From the NCBI RefSeq assembly GCF_019969845.1, contig NZ_JAHXYR010000003.1, forward strand, positions 372,001-436,000: 64,000 nucleotides of DNA, given 5' to 3'. Each line of letters opens with the position of its first letter. The first letter of the stretch is position 1. The notes under the pieces were generated by a model that was not told where the DNA came from, searched no databases, and saw nothing but the letters and a program-made list of their open reading frames with translations. Origin of the DNA: Sphingobacterium sp. GVS05A (GTDB lineage: Bacteria > Bacteroidota > Bacteroidia > Sphingobacteriales > Sphingobacteriaceae). Position numbers and translations under genes: made by a program. This document shows, piece by piece, positions 17,799 through 26,376 of this stretch.

Positions 17799-18476
17799 TC
17801 AGAAATGAACGGTAAACCCTACACCACGATTCGAACTAATGCTAAGAGTGGGGTCATGGCTCAGGTATTTTCGAATACGTGTGATAAAGACGTCCATGCT
17901 TCTACCCGTAAAAAAATCAGCAGTTCCCCATACTTTTTCGAGAATATCTTCCCGCGTTACGAGTTGACCATTGTGTTGACACAGGAATAACAGCAACTGT
18001 GCTTCACGTTCTGTGAGCTTATAGTGTTCAAGAGCATGACTTAACAGTAGCTGGTCTGGTGAAAATAGATATGAACCAATTGAAATGGAACCTGATGAAA
18101 CATGTTTTTGATTACGCTTTAATATATTCTGTATACGAAGTAACAACTCTTCGGGATCACAGGGTTTGGTGATGTAATCATCAGCACCGATTTTCAAGCC
18201 CGTTAGTTTATCGATCTTTTGCTCCTTGGCTGTTAAAAAAATAAATGGAAGTAAAGGAAAAAGCGTATTGATCTCTTTTGCTAAAGTGAAACCGCTCACT
18301 TGTGGAAGCATAACATCCAAAATAATTAAATCATAACTCGTGAGCCTTTGAAAATTGGCAGTAAGATCATTCGGTTGTTCAATCCAATCCACGTTAAAAT
18401 CCGAAAGCTCCAGGTATTGTTTCAACATAAATCCAAAATCCGGATCATCCTCTACCAGTAATAGTTTATTCTTCAT
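17799..18476 (-). CDS. OmpR-family response regulator
   Basis: A 225-residue regulator. The receiver domain (1-120) has the acidic pair ED at 9-10, phospho-acceptor Asp54 in LIILDVMLP, FLTAKE and the conserved Lys in YITKPCDPEE. A winged-helix DNA-binding domain (about 130-225) has LTEREAQLL, VTREDILEKVWG and the RSMDVFITRIRKYL recognition helix. It resembles RprY-type regulators. It lies 11 bp after its kinase gene and is cotranscribed. The three TTAAC repeats at 11-bp spacing (19845-19871) upstream of the kinase and the divergent receptor are a likely binding site; the spacing suits tandem OmpR-type monomers. Confidence 0.95.
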   Translation of the reverse strand: MKNKLLLVEDDPDFGFMLKQYLELSDFNVDWIEQPNDLTANFQRLTSYDLIILDVMLPQVSGFTLAKEINTLFPLLPFIFLTAKEQKIDKLTGLKIGADDYITKPCDPEELLLRIQNILKRNQKHVSSGSISIGSYLFSPDQLLLSHALEHYKLTEREAQLLLFLCQHNGQLVTREDILEKVWGTADFFTGRSMDVFITRIRKYLSHDPTLSISSNRGVGFTVHF

Positions 18477-18487
18477 AACCCGATAAA

Positions 18488-19807
18488 TTAGCGTGGTAAG
18501 AGCACTGTAAAAGTTGTTCCATGTTGCAATTTACTCATAACCTTGATCTCCCCGCCGTATTTCTTGATGATATTCTTAACAAGGAACAGACCGATCCCTA
18601 ATCCCTTTGTATCATGGATATTGTCTTTTTGGATACGGTAAAACTTTTCAAAAATATAGGGCAACTCGCTTTCTGCCATACCTTGACCATTGTCCTTGAC
18701 CTGAATGGATAGATAATTTTTCTGTTCTTCAAGACGAATACCCAACTGTGTGGCACCATACTTAACAGCATTATTCATTAAGTTATTAAATAATGTCGTA
18801 GCATCAGTGACGTTAAGGCAAATTTGCGCTTTGGGGCCTGGCTCTAAAATGAGCTGGATGGTTGGATTACAAAGCTGAAAATCACTAAAAATCGCCTGTA
18901 GCTCCCCTGCTGTTATTGGGGATAGGCTTGATGCGCTTTGATTCTCGCTTAATGGATCTAGCGTTTGCTCTAAGCGGCTTACCTGGCGTTCAATAACCGT
19001 GATGATGTTATCATCGGTAGACTTTCGGAGTGTTTTAGCCGCAATTTTTAAGGTCGCAACCGGTGTTTTTAGCTCATGCGAAATATTGTCTACGACATCA
19101 TGTAATACCGCAATCTGTTTGTCTTGTTTTCGGAGATTCGTGATGGTTCGATAAAATAGCCAGATAAATGCTGCCAGAATCAATAAGGTGCTTAACAGGA
19201 GGGAAGCCAGCTCCTTAAATAAAATCCAGCCCAGATTGACCACTTCAAAGGAAGTCTTTCGCGGAACTGAAAAAATATATAATATTTCTTTGCTTTCGAT
19301 ACGATCCTCTATCTTATTTGTTTCTGTTTTTTCCGTAACCCATTTGCTTGTGGATAATTCCGTGGGATTGTGAAAGGTACCGCTTGTTGTATAGACGGTG
19401 ATCGGTCCTTTGGCCAATGGTTTTACAGCATCTTTATAATAAATACCTAGTATTTCCTGTTTAAGGATGACATGCATACCCAAGGGCTGGAATATACTGT
19501 CGACATATTTAGTCAGCTCTCTGGAAGTTTTATGCGCATGTGTTTGATATAGATTTTTTAGGCTTTCTTCTGTGATCTCTTTCTTGACCAATTTGATGTA
19601 GTAATCTCTAGCGATATCCTTGCTTAATAGGTTGTGGTCAAAAATGGAATCGGAGTCATCTAAGTTGTCCAGATTCTTTTTGACCATCCCGAGCATCTCA
19701 CGTTGTTTGAGTTGGTAGGTGTTGTACAATTGATAACCTTGGATGCCGATAAGAACAGCAAAAAATAAGATGAAAAGAATAATATAGTTTTTAGGTTTCA
19801 ATTCCAT
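18488..19807 (-). CDS. Two-component sensor histidine kinase
   Basis: A 439-residue kinase, start at 19807 (MELKPKNYIILFILFF). Two membrane helices (about 7-27 and 200-225) bracket a ~170-residue periplasmic sensor domain without a recognised fold. The cytoplasmic part has the H-box NISHELKTPVATLK, N-box NNLMNNAVKYGA, G1 VKDNGQGM and G2 GLGIGLFLVKN. It passes phosphate to the response regulator encoded 11 bp downstream. The divergent outer-membrane receptor gene 114 bp away is the probable target, which would link envelope sensing to receptor expression. Confidence 0.94.
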   Translation of the reverse strand: MELKPKNYIILFILFFAVLIGIQGYQLYNTYQLKQREMLGMVKKNLDNLDDSDSIFDHNLLSKDIARDYYIKLVKKEITEESLKNLYQTHAHKTSRELTKYVDSIFQPLGMHVILKQEILGIYYKDAVKPLAKGPITVYTTSGTFHNPTELSTSKWVTEKTETNKIEDRIESKEILYIFSVPRKTSFEVVNLGWILFKELASLLLSTLLILAAFIWLFYRTITNLRKQDKQIAVLHDVVDNISHELKTPVATLKIAAKTLRKSTDDNIITVIERQVSRLEQTLDPLSENQSASSLSPITAGELQAIFSDFQLCNPTIQLILEPGPKAQICLNVTDATTLFNNLMNNAVKYGATQLGIRLEEQKNYLSIQVKDNGQGMAESELPYIFEKFYRIQKDNIHDTKGLGIGLFLVKNIIKKYGGEIKVMSKLQHGTTFTVLLPR

Positions 19808-19819
19808 ATACAAATATAA

Positions 19820-19833
19820 TTGCTTGCAAGCAA
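19820..19833. promoter_or_regulatory. 14-bp perfect palindrome upstream of the kinase gene
   Basis: TTGCTTGCAAGCAA reads identically on both strands and lies 13 nt upstream of the kinase ATG, in its leader or promoter. Possible operator for a dimeric regulator; function inferred only from symmetry and position. Confidence 0.45.
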
Positions 19834-19844
19834 CATCAGACACC

Positions 19845-19871
19845 TTAACACAGCATTAACTCTTCATTAAC
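19845..19871 (+). promoter_or_regulatory. Triple TTAAC direct repeat with exact 11-bp spacing
   Basis: TTAAC occurs at 19845, 19856 and 19867, each separated by exactly six bases (11-bp period). It lies between the divergent kinase/regulator operon and the receptor gene, 50 bp before the receptor ATG. Direct repeats at one helical turn are the normal layout for OmpR/PhoB-family sites. Confidence 0.65.
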
Positions 19872-19920
19872 CATATTTAGCGGAGGTAATGGACAATTTT
19901 GGAGCATTAAATACCGAAAT

Positions 19921-22293
19921 ATGAAAGGATTATTATTTTTGCTTTTAGCACCTTTGCTTTCTACAGCACAGACTAGGCAAGTAGGGGGACAGATTCAAAA
20001 TGGAAATAGCGAGAGACTGGCTGATGCATCTATTGTGTTATTGGATAGCACTTATCAACAGGTTCGCGAAATGAAGACTGATCTTTCCGGGAAGTTTGAA
20101 TTAGCATTAGCACAGCATACGAAATACTATCTCAAAGCATCACATTTGAATTTTGGCACCAAGGAATTATTTTTTTACAGCGATACCATAAAAAGTCCGC
20201 TGATCGTGACGCTTCTTCCTAAGGCGAAAGAGCTTGAGGAAGTGAATGTTGTAGGCCGGCAACCCCGATTGATCCGCAAGTTGGATCGCCTAGAATTTAA
20301 CGTACGGCATAGTAACCTCTCTGCGCTCAATACCTGGGACATCCTTAAACGTACACCTTTGGTGATGGCGAGTGGCTCGGACTTAATGGTCCGCGGAAGT
20401 AAAAAGATTATGGTGCTGATCAATGACCGCAAGATTCTGCTCAGTGGTGAGGAACTGAAAACCTATCTAGAGAATACCGCGGGCAACGATGTCCAGTCCA
20501 TCGAGGTGATTACCAATCCCCCTGCAAAATATGAAGCGGAGGGAAGTACAATCATCAATATCAAGCTTTCCAAATCTACCTTATATGGCTATCGGGGTAC
20601 GGTAGTGGGCCTGGCAGAAAAAAGCACGACCTGGAAACAGTTGTTTGGACTGACACAGTATTACAAGAATGAAAAATTCAATCTACGGGCAACATACAAT
20701 TTTGGACGCGGTACCTATGCCCGTTATGAAACAAACTACGTGTATTACCCGAAGGAACAGACTTCATGGGAAGGCACGATGGATCGTTTCGATACCAATA
20801 ATAGCCAAAATAGTTATGTGCTTTCTATGGAATATACACCAGACACAACATGGTCAATCAATATGGGCTTAACGGGTTATTATGGGCCGAGGTCCTACGG
20901 CATCTATGAGGTGCCTACAGTAATCTATAACAAAGACCATGTGCAGGAATCCAGCTATTTTACAACAAATGATCATGAACGGTCCAATAAAAACAACAAT
21001 CTATATCTCCAGGTGGCCAAGAAACTCAGTTCCAAATGGAGTATCAATTGGTCTTCTTATTTCACGTCCAGCAGTGCGACCAACGATCAAGATGTTTTGA
21101 CAGCATTGAATTTTAAGGGGGAAAAACCATCAAGTACGCGTTTTATCAGTAATAACGATAGTGAAAACCGACTTTTTTCCACACAAATGGATATTACGGG
21201 AAAGATTAAAGGGCTAGAGGTTGAGTTCGGTGGAAAGTTTAGCGCTGTCAAAACAACAAGTGACTTAATATTTTCGGACGATGAATCAGGTACCCTTCAA
21301 TACCGGCCCGACAAGAGCAGCCTGTTTGATTATAATGAGCGTAATGCCGCCCTATATACATCGTTTAACTATAGCTGGAAGAAATGGAGCTGGAAAGCGG
21401 GTTTAAGAGGGGAGTATACCGATCTAGAAGGACGGGTTTCAGAACCGGAGGACATGAATAAAAAGGATTATTTTGTGTTATTTCCCACTTTCTACATGCA
21501 ATATGCGCTCTCGGATCAGCAGCAATTCGGATTTTCCTATGGTAAACGCATCAGCCGTCCCGCTTATTCATGGCTTAATCCGGCGAAATCCTATTATAAC
21601 CTGTTTTCATATTTCCAGGGAGATCCCCGCTTGAGGGCTACGATTGTGCATAATCTCAACCTGACCTGGACAAAGGATAATTGGAATATGGATCTATTTT
21701 ATCGTTTTGAAAAATGGCCTAATATGGAAATTGCTTTGCAGGATAACATCAATCACCAGCTGATCTTTCAATATACCAATATTAAGAAAGGGCAAGGGGC
21801 AGGAATAGATTTGGGGAAGAGCTTTCAATTGACCTCCCGTTGGGGATTAAATCTTCAACTGGAAGGAATGTACAATGAAAACTATTTTATGGGGGCCGAT
21901 GCGGTGTTGCATAAGAACGATGTTTATATCGGTAATGGTAACATAAGTTCAAACTATATCCTGGACAAAAATGCGGGTTGGAATCTGGAACTCGGCAATA
22001 CGTTTACCTCACCGACTATTCAGGGACCATTCCGAATTACAGGCTACTCCAGTACCTACGTGATGACCAATCGAAAGTTTTTTAATAAGCGATTAGAGGT
22101 CAACCTTGCGTTTATGGATATTTTTAGGACAGAGAAAATGAGAATATCGTCAAAATATGCCGATCAAAACAATTATTTTGATGATTATCGGGATACAAGA
22201 AAGGTAAATGTGACATTGCGGTATCACTTTGGGAACCAAAAGGTCAAGAGCGGCAACCAACCGAATAAGACCGAAGAGCAAACAAGACTTTAG
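19921..22293 (+). CDS. Outer-membrane beta-barrel receptor (TonB-receptor-like, OMP_b-brl_3 type)
   Basis: A 790-residue outer-membrane protein. Signal peptide MKGLLFLLLAPLLSTAQT; a carboxypeptidase-regulatory-like Ig domain (about 20-95); a plug-like region with LEEVNVVGRQPRL and the block SGEELKTYLENTAGNDVQSI, which matches the plug of the outer-membrane beta-barrel family PF14905; then a long Tyr/Trp-rich barrel (NFGRGTYARYE to NVTLRYHFGNQ). The typical SusC partner SusD is absent. Such receptors take up small ligands or act as surface sensors. Divergent position from a two-component system and the TTAAC operator suggest it is that system's target. Confidence 0.88.
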   Translation: MKGLLFLLLAPLLSTAQTRQVGGQIQNGNSERLADASIVLLDSTYQQVREMKTDLSGKFELALAQHTKYYLKASHLNFGTKELFFYSDTIKSPLIVTLLPKAKELEEVNVVGRQPRLIRKLDRLEFNVRHSNLSALNTWDILKRTPLVMASGSDLMVRGSKKIMVLINDRKILLSGEELKTYLENTAGNDVQSIEVITNPPAKYEAEGSTIINIKLSKSTLYGYRGTVVGLAEKSTTWKQLFGLTQYYKNEKFNLRATYNFGRGTYARYETNYVYYPKEQTSWEGTMDRFDTNNSQNSYVLSMEYTPDTTWSINMGLTGYYGPRSYGIYEVPTVIYNKDHVQESSYFTTNDHERSNKNNNLYLQVAKKLSSKWSINWSSYFTSSSATNDQDVLTALNFKGEKPSSTRFISNNDSENRLFSTQMDITGKIKGLEVEFGGKFSAVKTTSDLIFSDDESGTLQYRPDKSSLFDYNERNAALYTSFNYSWKKWSWKAGLRGEYTDLEGRVSEPEDMNKKDYFVLFPTFYMQYALSDQQQFGFSYGKRISRPAYSWLNPAKSYYNLFSYFQGDPRLRATIVHNLNLTWTKDNWNMDLFYRFEKWPNMEIALQDNINHQLIFQYTNIKKGQGAGIDLGKSFQLTSRWGLNLQLEGMYNENYFMGADAVLHKNDVYIGNGNISSNYILDKNAGWNLELGNTFTSPTIQGPFRITGYSSTYVMTNRKFFNKRLEVNLAFMDIFRTEKMRISSKYADQNNYFDDYRDTRKVNVTLRYHFGNQKVKSGNQPNKTEEQTRL

Positions 22294-22314
22294 CCCCGCA
22301 TTATTATTTATATA

Positions 22315-22366
22315 GCTGTCTATTGTTCAGATTTTTTATTGCAAACAAATCTGAACAATAGACAGC
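22315..22366. terminator. Bidirectional terminator, 19-bp perfect stem
   Basis: Perfect 19-bp inverted repeat (22315-22333 / 22348-22366) with a 14-nt loop between convergent genes (receptor on plus, osmC on minus). There is no long T run on either side, so it may act as an RNA stem as much as a classic terminator. Confidence 0.7.
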
Positions 22367-22374
22367 CTAAAATA

Positions 22375-22791
22375 TTAGTTTATTTTTAGCGAATAAGTGA
22401 TGTTGATACCACCCGCTGCAAGCATATCATGTACTGAACAATATTTTTTGACAGCTAGCTCGGCTGCTTTCGCCGCCTTCACTTCATCAATTTCCCCTTT
22501 GAGGAAAAAGTTGATATGAATATCCGTAAACACTTGGGGCACTTCTTCACGGCGCTTTCCTTCTACTTCCACTTGGACATCATCAATTTGCTGACGTTGT
22601 TTTAATAGAATACTATGTAGGTCAAAAACGCTGCAAGAACCCAATGCCATCAATACCAACTCCATGGGGCGAACACCTTTTCCTTCACCACCAATCGCTT
22701 CAGAACCATCGATGTTGACTTTGACGGAAGATAATTCACTGCTGGCTTCGAAATGCACAGCTTGGTTGACACGGTTTAATTTGATTTTCAT
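22375..22791 (-). CDS. OsmC family protein
   Basis: A 138-residue protein of the OsmC/Ohr fold. The two reactive Cys are present: Cys53 in ALGSCSVFD and the second in KKYCSVHD; GEGKGVRPMELVL is the conserved loop before the first. OsmC proteins reduce organic or fatty-acid hydroperoxides with the Cys pair. The sequence is closer to the YhfA/OsmC-like branch than to Ohr. It is a single gene with a small upstream spacer and probably serves general peroxide defence together with tpx and bcp in this window. Confidence 0.92.
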   Translation of the reverse strand: MKIKLNRVNQAVHFEASSELSSVKVNIDGSEAIGGEGKGVRPMELVLMALGSCSVFDLHSILLKQRQQIDDVQVEVEGKRREEVPQVFTDIHINFFLKGEIDEVKAAKAAELAVKKYCSVHDMLAAGGINITYSLKIN

Positions 22792-22947
22792 AAGAATAAT
22801 TATTTACTATGCGTATTGTATTTCTCTGTTAACGCATCCACGCGGCCACTATGATGACTTCCACTGTACCATTCTTATCCTATGCAGATTTGTTAGGTGT
22901 AGCTTTTGAAGCGGATGAATGCTAAACAAAAATAAGCATTGTCTAAC

Positions 22948-22990
22948 AAAAAAAGGTCATCTGAATGTTCAATTCAAATGACCTTTTTTT
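22948..22990. terminator. Terminator for the GDSL hydrolase operon
   Basis: AAAAAAAGGTCAT / ATGACCTTTTTTT stem with a short mismatched extension (TGAA/TTCA) around a central loop. It has A and T runs on both sides so can act in both directions; it lies 27 bp after the minus-strand stop at 23017. Confidence 0.8.
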
Positions 22991-23016
22991 GTTATCCTTT
23001 TGGCTAATTTATAGCA

Positions 23017-24375
23017 CTAAGGTAAGGCAACTCCACCATACTGGCTGACATTTACTTTCCCTAATTTGGTGCTATATTTTGCATTGATCGCATCAACAAA
23101 AACATTGGCCATAATGGCATAGCCCATAGGTGTTAAGTGAACACCATCCAACGAAAATATATTACCAGTGATATATTTATTACTGATGGCGATACCGTTA
23201 ATCTGATAGCCCGATTTTACTTTGTTCAAGAAGCTGTAGATATCCGCTACTGCAAGTTTTTTGCTGTCCGCAATCTGTTTGATCGTTGTGTTTAGCGCGA
23301 CGATACGATCTTGGACCATTTTTGCCTCAGCCTCATCCAATACAAAATTGTCGCCAACAGGATTTGCCGGATGTAGACCGTAAGGAGCTGGATTGACAAT
23401 GCCAGTTACAGGATCTTTGAGATCTCGTCTACCCAATAAGCCAGCCGAAGAAAATGGCAGAATAAACATGTCTTTATCCGTTGCTGGACGAAAAGGGGCT
23501 GTCTTTGTTTTAATGTAGATATCCGTGAGTGGTGCGGCATTGGGATCTTGTGCTTTTAACGCCGCATTCGCTGCAGCCAATAATGCCTGACGTGTTACTG
23601 TTGTGAAGTAAGGAACGGCCGTCACATCAGGAATGGTCGCAACAACTCCTTTTTGTTCTTTGCTGGTCAATTTGGTTATAAATTCAGTATAACGCACTGT
23701 AAAGGTCTGTTCTGAAATCAAGGCATTTGTTGGATCAGTGGTTACAGCACCGTTTGTGGCATAGCCCAGCACATCATTATTTCCTAAACAGAAGGAGAAA
23801 AATGTATGGTCTTTCGTGGTTGCGAAATCTACATAAGTTGTGGTAACTGGCGCATTGTCTGGTAGCAATCGCTCAAAATAAGGATTCCCTTTTGTGGTAC
23901 CTATTCCTGGCGCAAATGCCATATCCAAACGCATTCCCGGTACGCCCAGATTATTGATGGGACCAGTGTACTTGATGTAAAGCGGCTTTTTGTCTTCCGT
24001 TTGTCCACGGATGGCCAGGTGGTCAGTAATTGTACCCAATTGCGGTTGACCGTTCACCAGTGCTTTTAAATATAAGAACCCGCTACCATTATAGTTTTCC
24101 GCAGGAAAATAAGGTTGCAAAAACTCTCCTCCGCCTACTTTTTTCATTTCTTGAGCGAGCATATTCGGGAAAGATTGTTCCTGACCCTTGAGACTGAGCC
24201 CACTATTGGCGTAGCCAGAAGTTAGTGAGTTACCAACAGCTATATATTTGCTGAAATCTACATTTTCGGGATTTCCGCCTTTGGTGTCAAGGTCGATAGA
24301 CGGTTTACAGGACGCAGCCAATGCTATCGCCGCAAAACCAATATAAAGCTTAATATTTTTTTGAAATCTTTTCAT
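23017..24375 (-). CDS. SGNH/GDSL-type hydrolase lipoprotein
   Basis: A 452-residue lipoprotein, signal ending LAASC. SGNH blocks are visible: YIAVGNSLTSGY (block I with the nucleophile Ser), FCLGNND (block III Asn) and LDGVHLTPMGYA (block V Asp-His). These enzymes cleave carboxylic esters of lipids or acylated sugars. It follows the FadL-type porin gene by 6 bp, so the pair probably hydrolyses esters at the outer membrane and imports the released hydrophobic acids. The family in Bacteroidota is often annotated as G-D-S-L lipolytic protein; substrate unproven. Confidence 0.88.
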   Translation of the reverse strand: MKRFQKNIKLYIGFAAIALAASCKPSIDLDTKGGNPENVDFSKYIAVGNSLTSGYANSGLSLKGQEQSFPNMLAQEMKKVGGGEFLQPYFPAENYNGSGFLYLKALVNGQPQLGTITDHLAIRGQTEDKKPLYIKYTGPINNLGVPGMRLDMAFAPGIGTTKGNPYFERLLPDNAPVTTTYVDFATTKDHTFFSFCLGNNDVLGYATNGAVTTDPTNALISEQTFTVRYTEFITKLTSKEQKGVVATIPDVTAVPYFTTVTRQALLAAANAALKAQDPNAAPLTDIYIKTKTAPFRPATDKDMFILPFSSAGLLGRRDLKDPVTGIVNPAPYGLHPANPVGDNFVLDEAEAKMVQDRIVALNTTIKQIADSKKLAVADIYSFLNKVKSGYQINGIAISNKYITGNIFSLDGVHLTPMGYAIMANVFVDAINAKYSTKLGKVNVSQYGGVALP

Positions 24376-24381
24376 AATCTA

Positions 24382-25602
24382 TTACCATTTATAGGTGAAT
24401 GAAATTGAAGGAGCATGAATGTTAGTTTTGTAAGCACCCTCAATTTGTGTAGCTGGGCTTACGACAGTACGCTCTTTCAATTTTTGTAAAACATAAGCTG
24501 CGTGCAGGCTGAATTTGTCGTTAATTGCATATGACAATCCCAGTGCACCCATGATACGGTCGTTGTCTGGAGTCTCCGCATAAACATGGTCTTTGTCAAC
24601 CGGTGTTTTTACATAACCTACTCCGGCACGTACAGCCAAATGCTCGCAGGCTTTATAATTCACCCCAATTTTCCCGGAAAATGCATTCTTATAATTTTTT
24701 ATCTGCTCAGTATCTTGTAGCAGCGGTGTATTGTCTGCATAATCAAATACTAACTTTTTATAAATATTATATTGGATAAAAGTTCCATCAGCAACAACAT
24801 CTACTTTGTCACTAACCGGGACCGAAATGCCTAGGTTGAGTGATGCCGGTAAAGGGAGCTCTGCACTGAATTTGGTATCAGGAAACGAGGCCGCAACAGC
24901 ATCAGGTACTGTAAAATCAGCATCCCCTTTTTTCAGTTTGGTAACGACTTTCGATCGGTAAGATAGGGAGATCGCGACGTTGTTGTCAAAATTGTAATGT
25001 GCACCAACGTTGTAACCTATACCAGTACCAGTACCGGTTAATTTAGCGCTTGCAGAAGATCCGTCAGGTAAAAACAAAGGTAATGACCGCGCTAGATCGA
25101 CCATACCGATGTTGTACACAAATCCGGCACCTACACTTAAGTTATCGGTAAGTTTATAACTAATGGTAGGCTGTATGTAAATCGCGCGCAACTTGAGGTG
25201 GTTGAGCTCGTATTTTCCAGGCCAACTGTCTCCCCAATCCACTGCTCCACCGTAAGGTGTGTAAACACCTAGACCAGCTTTCCAACGTGCATTGTCTGGG
25301 CCAAATGTAGCAAAGACAGAAAATGGTGGGGTAACTTGCGAACGTGTGTTGTAGACTTGATTGCTTCCTGATTCTTTGAAGGCTGATCGATACATTACCG
25401 TAGATATCCCTGCAGATACCGCATTGTGGTCCATTTTTGCTAAACCTCCCGGATTGTAGAATATACTTGTTTCGTCTGTGAATAGTGCAGATCCAGCACC
25501 AGCCATACCTAATGCTCGTACGCCCTGCGTGTTCACTTGAGACCCTTGTGCAAAGAGCAGTGATGGTGATGCACAAAGTATTGAGAATAATAATTTCTTC
25601 AT
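24382..25602 (-). CDS. OmpP1/FadL-family outer-membrane transporter
   Basis: A 406-residue beta-barrel with signal peptide ending LLFAQG. The mature N-terminus NTQGVRALGMAGAGSALFTDETSIFYNPGGLA is the FadL hallmark: an N-terminal hatch followed by the NPA/NPG turn. The C-terminus SISFTYKW ends in an aromatic residue, as BAM-inserted barrels do. FadL proteins pass long-chain fatty acids or aromatic hydrocarbons into the periplasm. It is the first gene of a two-gene operon with the GDSL lipoprotein, divergent from tpx. Confidence 0.93.
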   Translation of the reverse strand: MKKLLFSILCASPSLLFAQGSQVNTQGVRALGMAGAGSALFTDETSIFYNPGGLAKMDHNAVSAGISTVMYRSAFKESGSNQVYNTRSQVTPPFSVFATFGPDNARWKAGLGVYTPYGGAVDWGDSWPGKYELNHLKLRAIYIQPTISYKLTDNLSVGAGFVYNIGMVDLARSLPLFLPDGSSASAKLTGTGTGIGYNVGAHYNFDNNVAISLSYRSKVVTKLKKGDADFTVPDAVAASFPDTKFSAELPLPASLNLGISVPVSDKVDVVADGTFIQYNIYKKLVFDYADNTPLLQDTEQIKNYKNAFSGKIGVNYKACEHLAVRAGVGYVKTPVDKDHVYAETPDNDRIMGALGLSYAINDKFSLHAAYVLQKLKERTVVSPATQIEGAYKTNIHAPSISFTYKW

Positions 25603-25682
25603 ACTAGTGTTTATTGTTGGTTAACATTCCTCTTTAAAATACAATGCTAACATAATAAATGTTTGGCTAATATTAATAAATG

Positions 25683-25713
25683 TTGTGTAATATTTTTTTT
25701 GCTCGTACCTTTA
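25683..25713 (+). promoter_or_regulatory. Candidate promoter of tpx
   Basis: TTG at 25683-25685, 20 bp, then TACCTTTA (25706-25713), one base from TAnnTTTG. Spacing fits Bacteroidota promoters. The start codon is 37 nt downstream. Confidence 0.5.
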
Positions 25714-25749
25714 AGAGCAAGGAAACTAAAAATTAAACGAACATATTTT

Positions 25750-26250
25750 ATGGCTACAATCACTTTTAAGGGCAATCCAGTGAACACAAAAGGCAATTTA
25801 CCACAAGTTGGTGAGCAAGCGCCTGATTTTAAATTAACTGCAGGAGATCTTTCAGATAAGTCACTCGCAGACTTCAAAGGAAAAAAAATTGTGTTAAATA
25901 TTTTTCCTAGTGTGGATACTGGAACTTGTGCAGCATCTGTACGTGCGTTTAACAAAGAAGCATCTCAATTGGACAATACCGTTGTATTATGTATATCGAA
26001 AGATTTGCCATTTGCACAAGGTCGTTTTTGCGCAGCCGAAGGCTTGAGCAATGTAGTGACATTATCAGAATATAAAGATGCGAATTTCTCTGATGCTTAT
26101 CAATTGGCAATCGCCGATGGACCATTAGCAGGTCTATTGAGCCGTGTTGTGATTACCTTGGACGAGAATGGTAAAGTCTTGTATGAAGAGCAAGTTGCCG
26201 AAATCGCTGACGAACCAAACTATGCTGCAGCGATTGCTTCGTTGAACTAG
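25750..26250 (+). CDS. tpx: Thiol peroxidase (atypical 2-Cys peroxiredoxin)
   Basis: A 166-residue protein starting [15 protein letters not shown] at 25750; an in-frame extension upstream has no coding character. The peroxidatic Cys is in [13 protein letters not shown] and the resolving Cys in GRFCAAEG, the normal Tpx pair. [12 protein letters not shown] is the family signature. It reduces hydrogen peroxide and alkyl hydroperoxides with thioredoxin in the cytoplasm or periplasm; no signal peptide is present. It is a single gene with its own promoter, divergent from the FadL operon and followed by a long palindromic terminator. Confidence 0.95.
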   Translation: MATITFKGNPVNTKGNLPQVGEQAPDFKLTAGDLSDKSLADFKGKKIVLNIFPSVDTGTCAASVRAFNKEASQLDNTVVLCISKDLPFAQGRFCAAEGLSNVVTLSEYKDANFSDAYQLAIADGPLAGLLSRVVITLDENGKVLYEEQVAEIADEPNYAAAIASLN

Positions 26251-26291
26251 GAAATCATGAGTAGTATGAGGATAAAGAAGGCAGAACTATT

Positions 26292-26338
26292 AGCCAAAGG
26301 CTTAAACAACCAGCATCTCATATCTCAATAATAAATAC
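26292..26338 (+). repeat. Dispersed intergenic element, copy d
   Basis: AGCC-AAA-GGCTT stem (26292-26303), AAACAACCAGCA spacer, then TCTCATATCTCAATAATAAATAC. It runs into the terminator hairpin that follows tpx. Confidence 0.5.
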
Positions 26339-26376
26339 TAAAAAAGCGTGCTTAGCACGCTTTTTTAGTATTTATT
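26330..26376. terminator. Bidirectional terminator with 22-bp perfect arms
   Basis: Arms 26330-26351 and 26355-26376 pair perfectly around a 3-nt TTA loop; the GC core is GCGTGC/GCACGC flanked by A6/T6. It separates convergent tpx and metZ-type genes and overlaps the metZ stop codon. Confidence 0.9.

Noticed and set aside
25160..25576. 138-codon frame overlapping the FadL gene in another frame
   Set aside because: FadL signature is unambiguous in the main frame.
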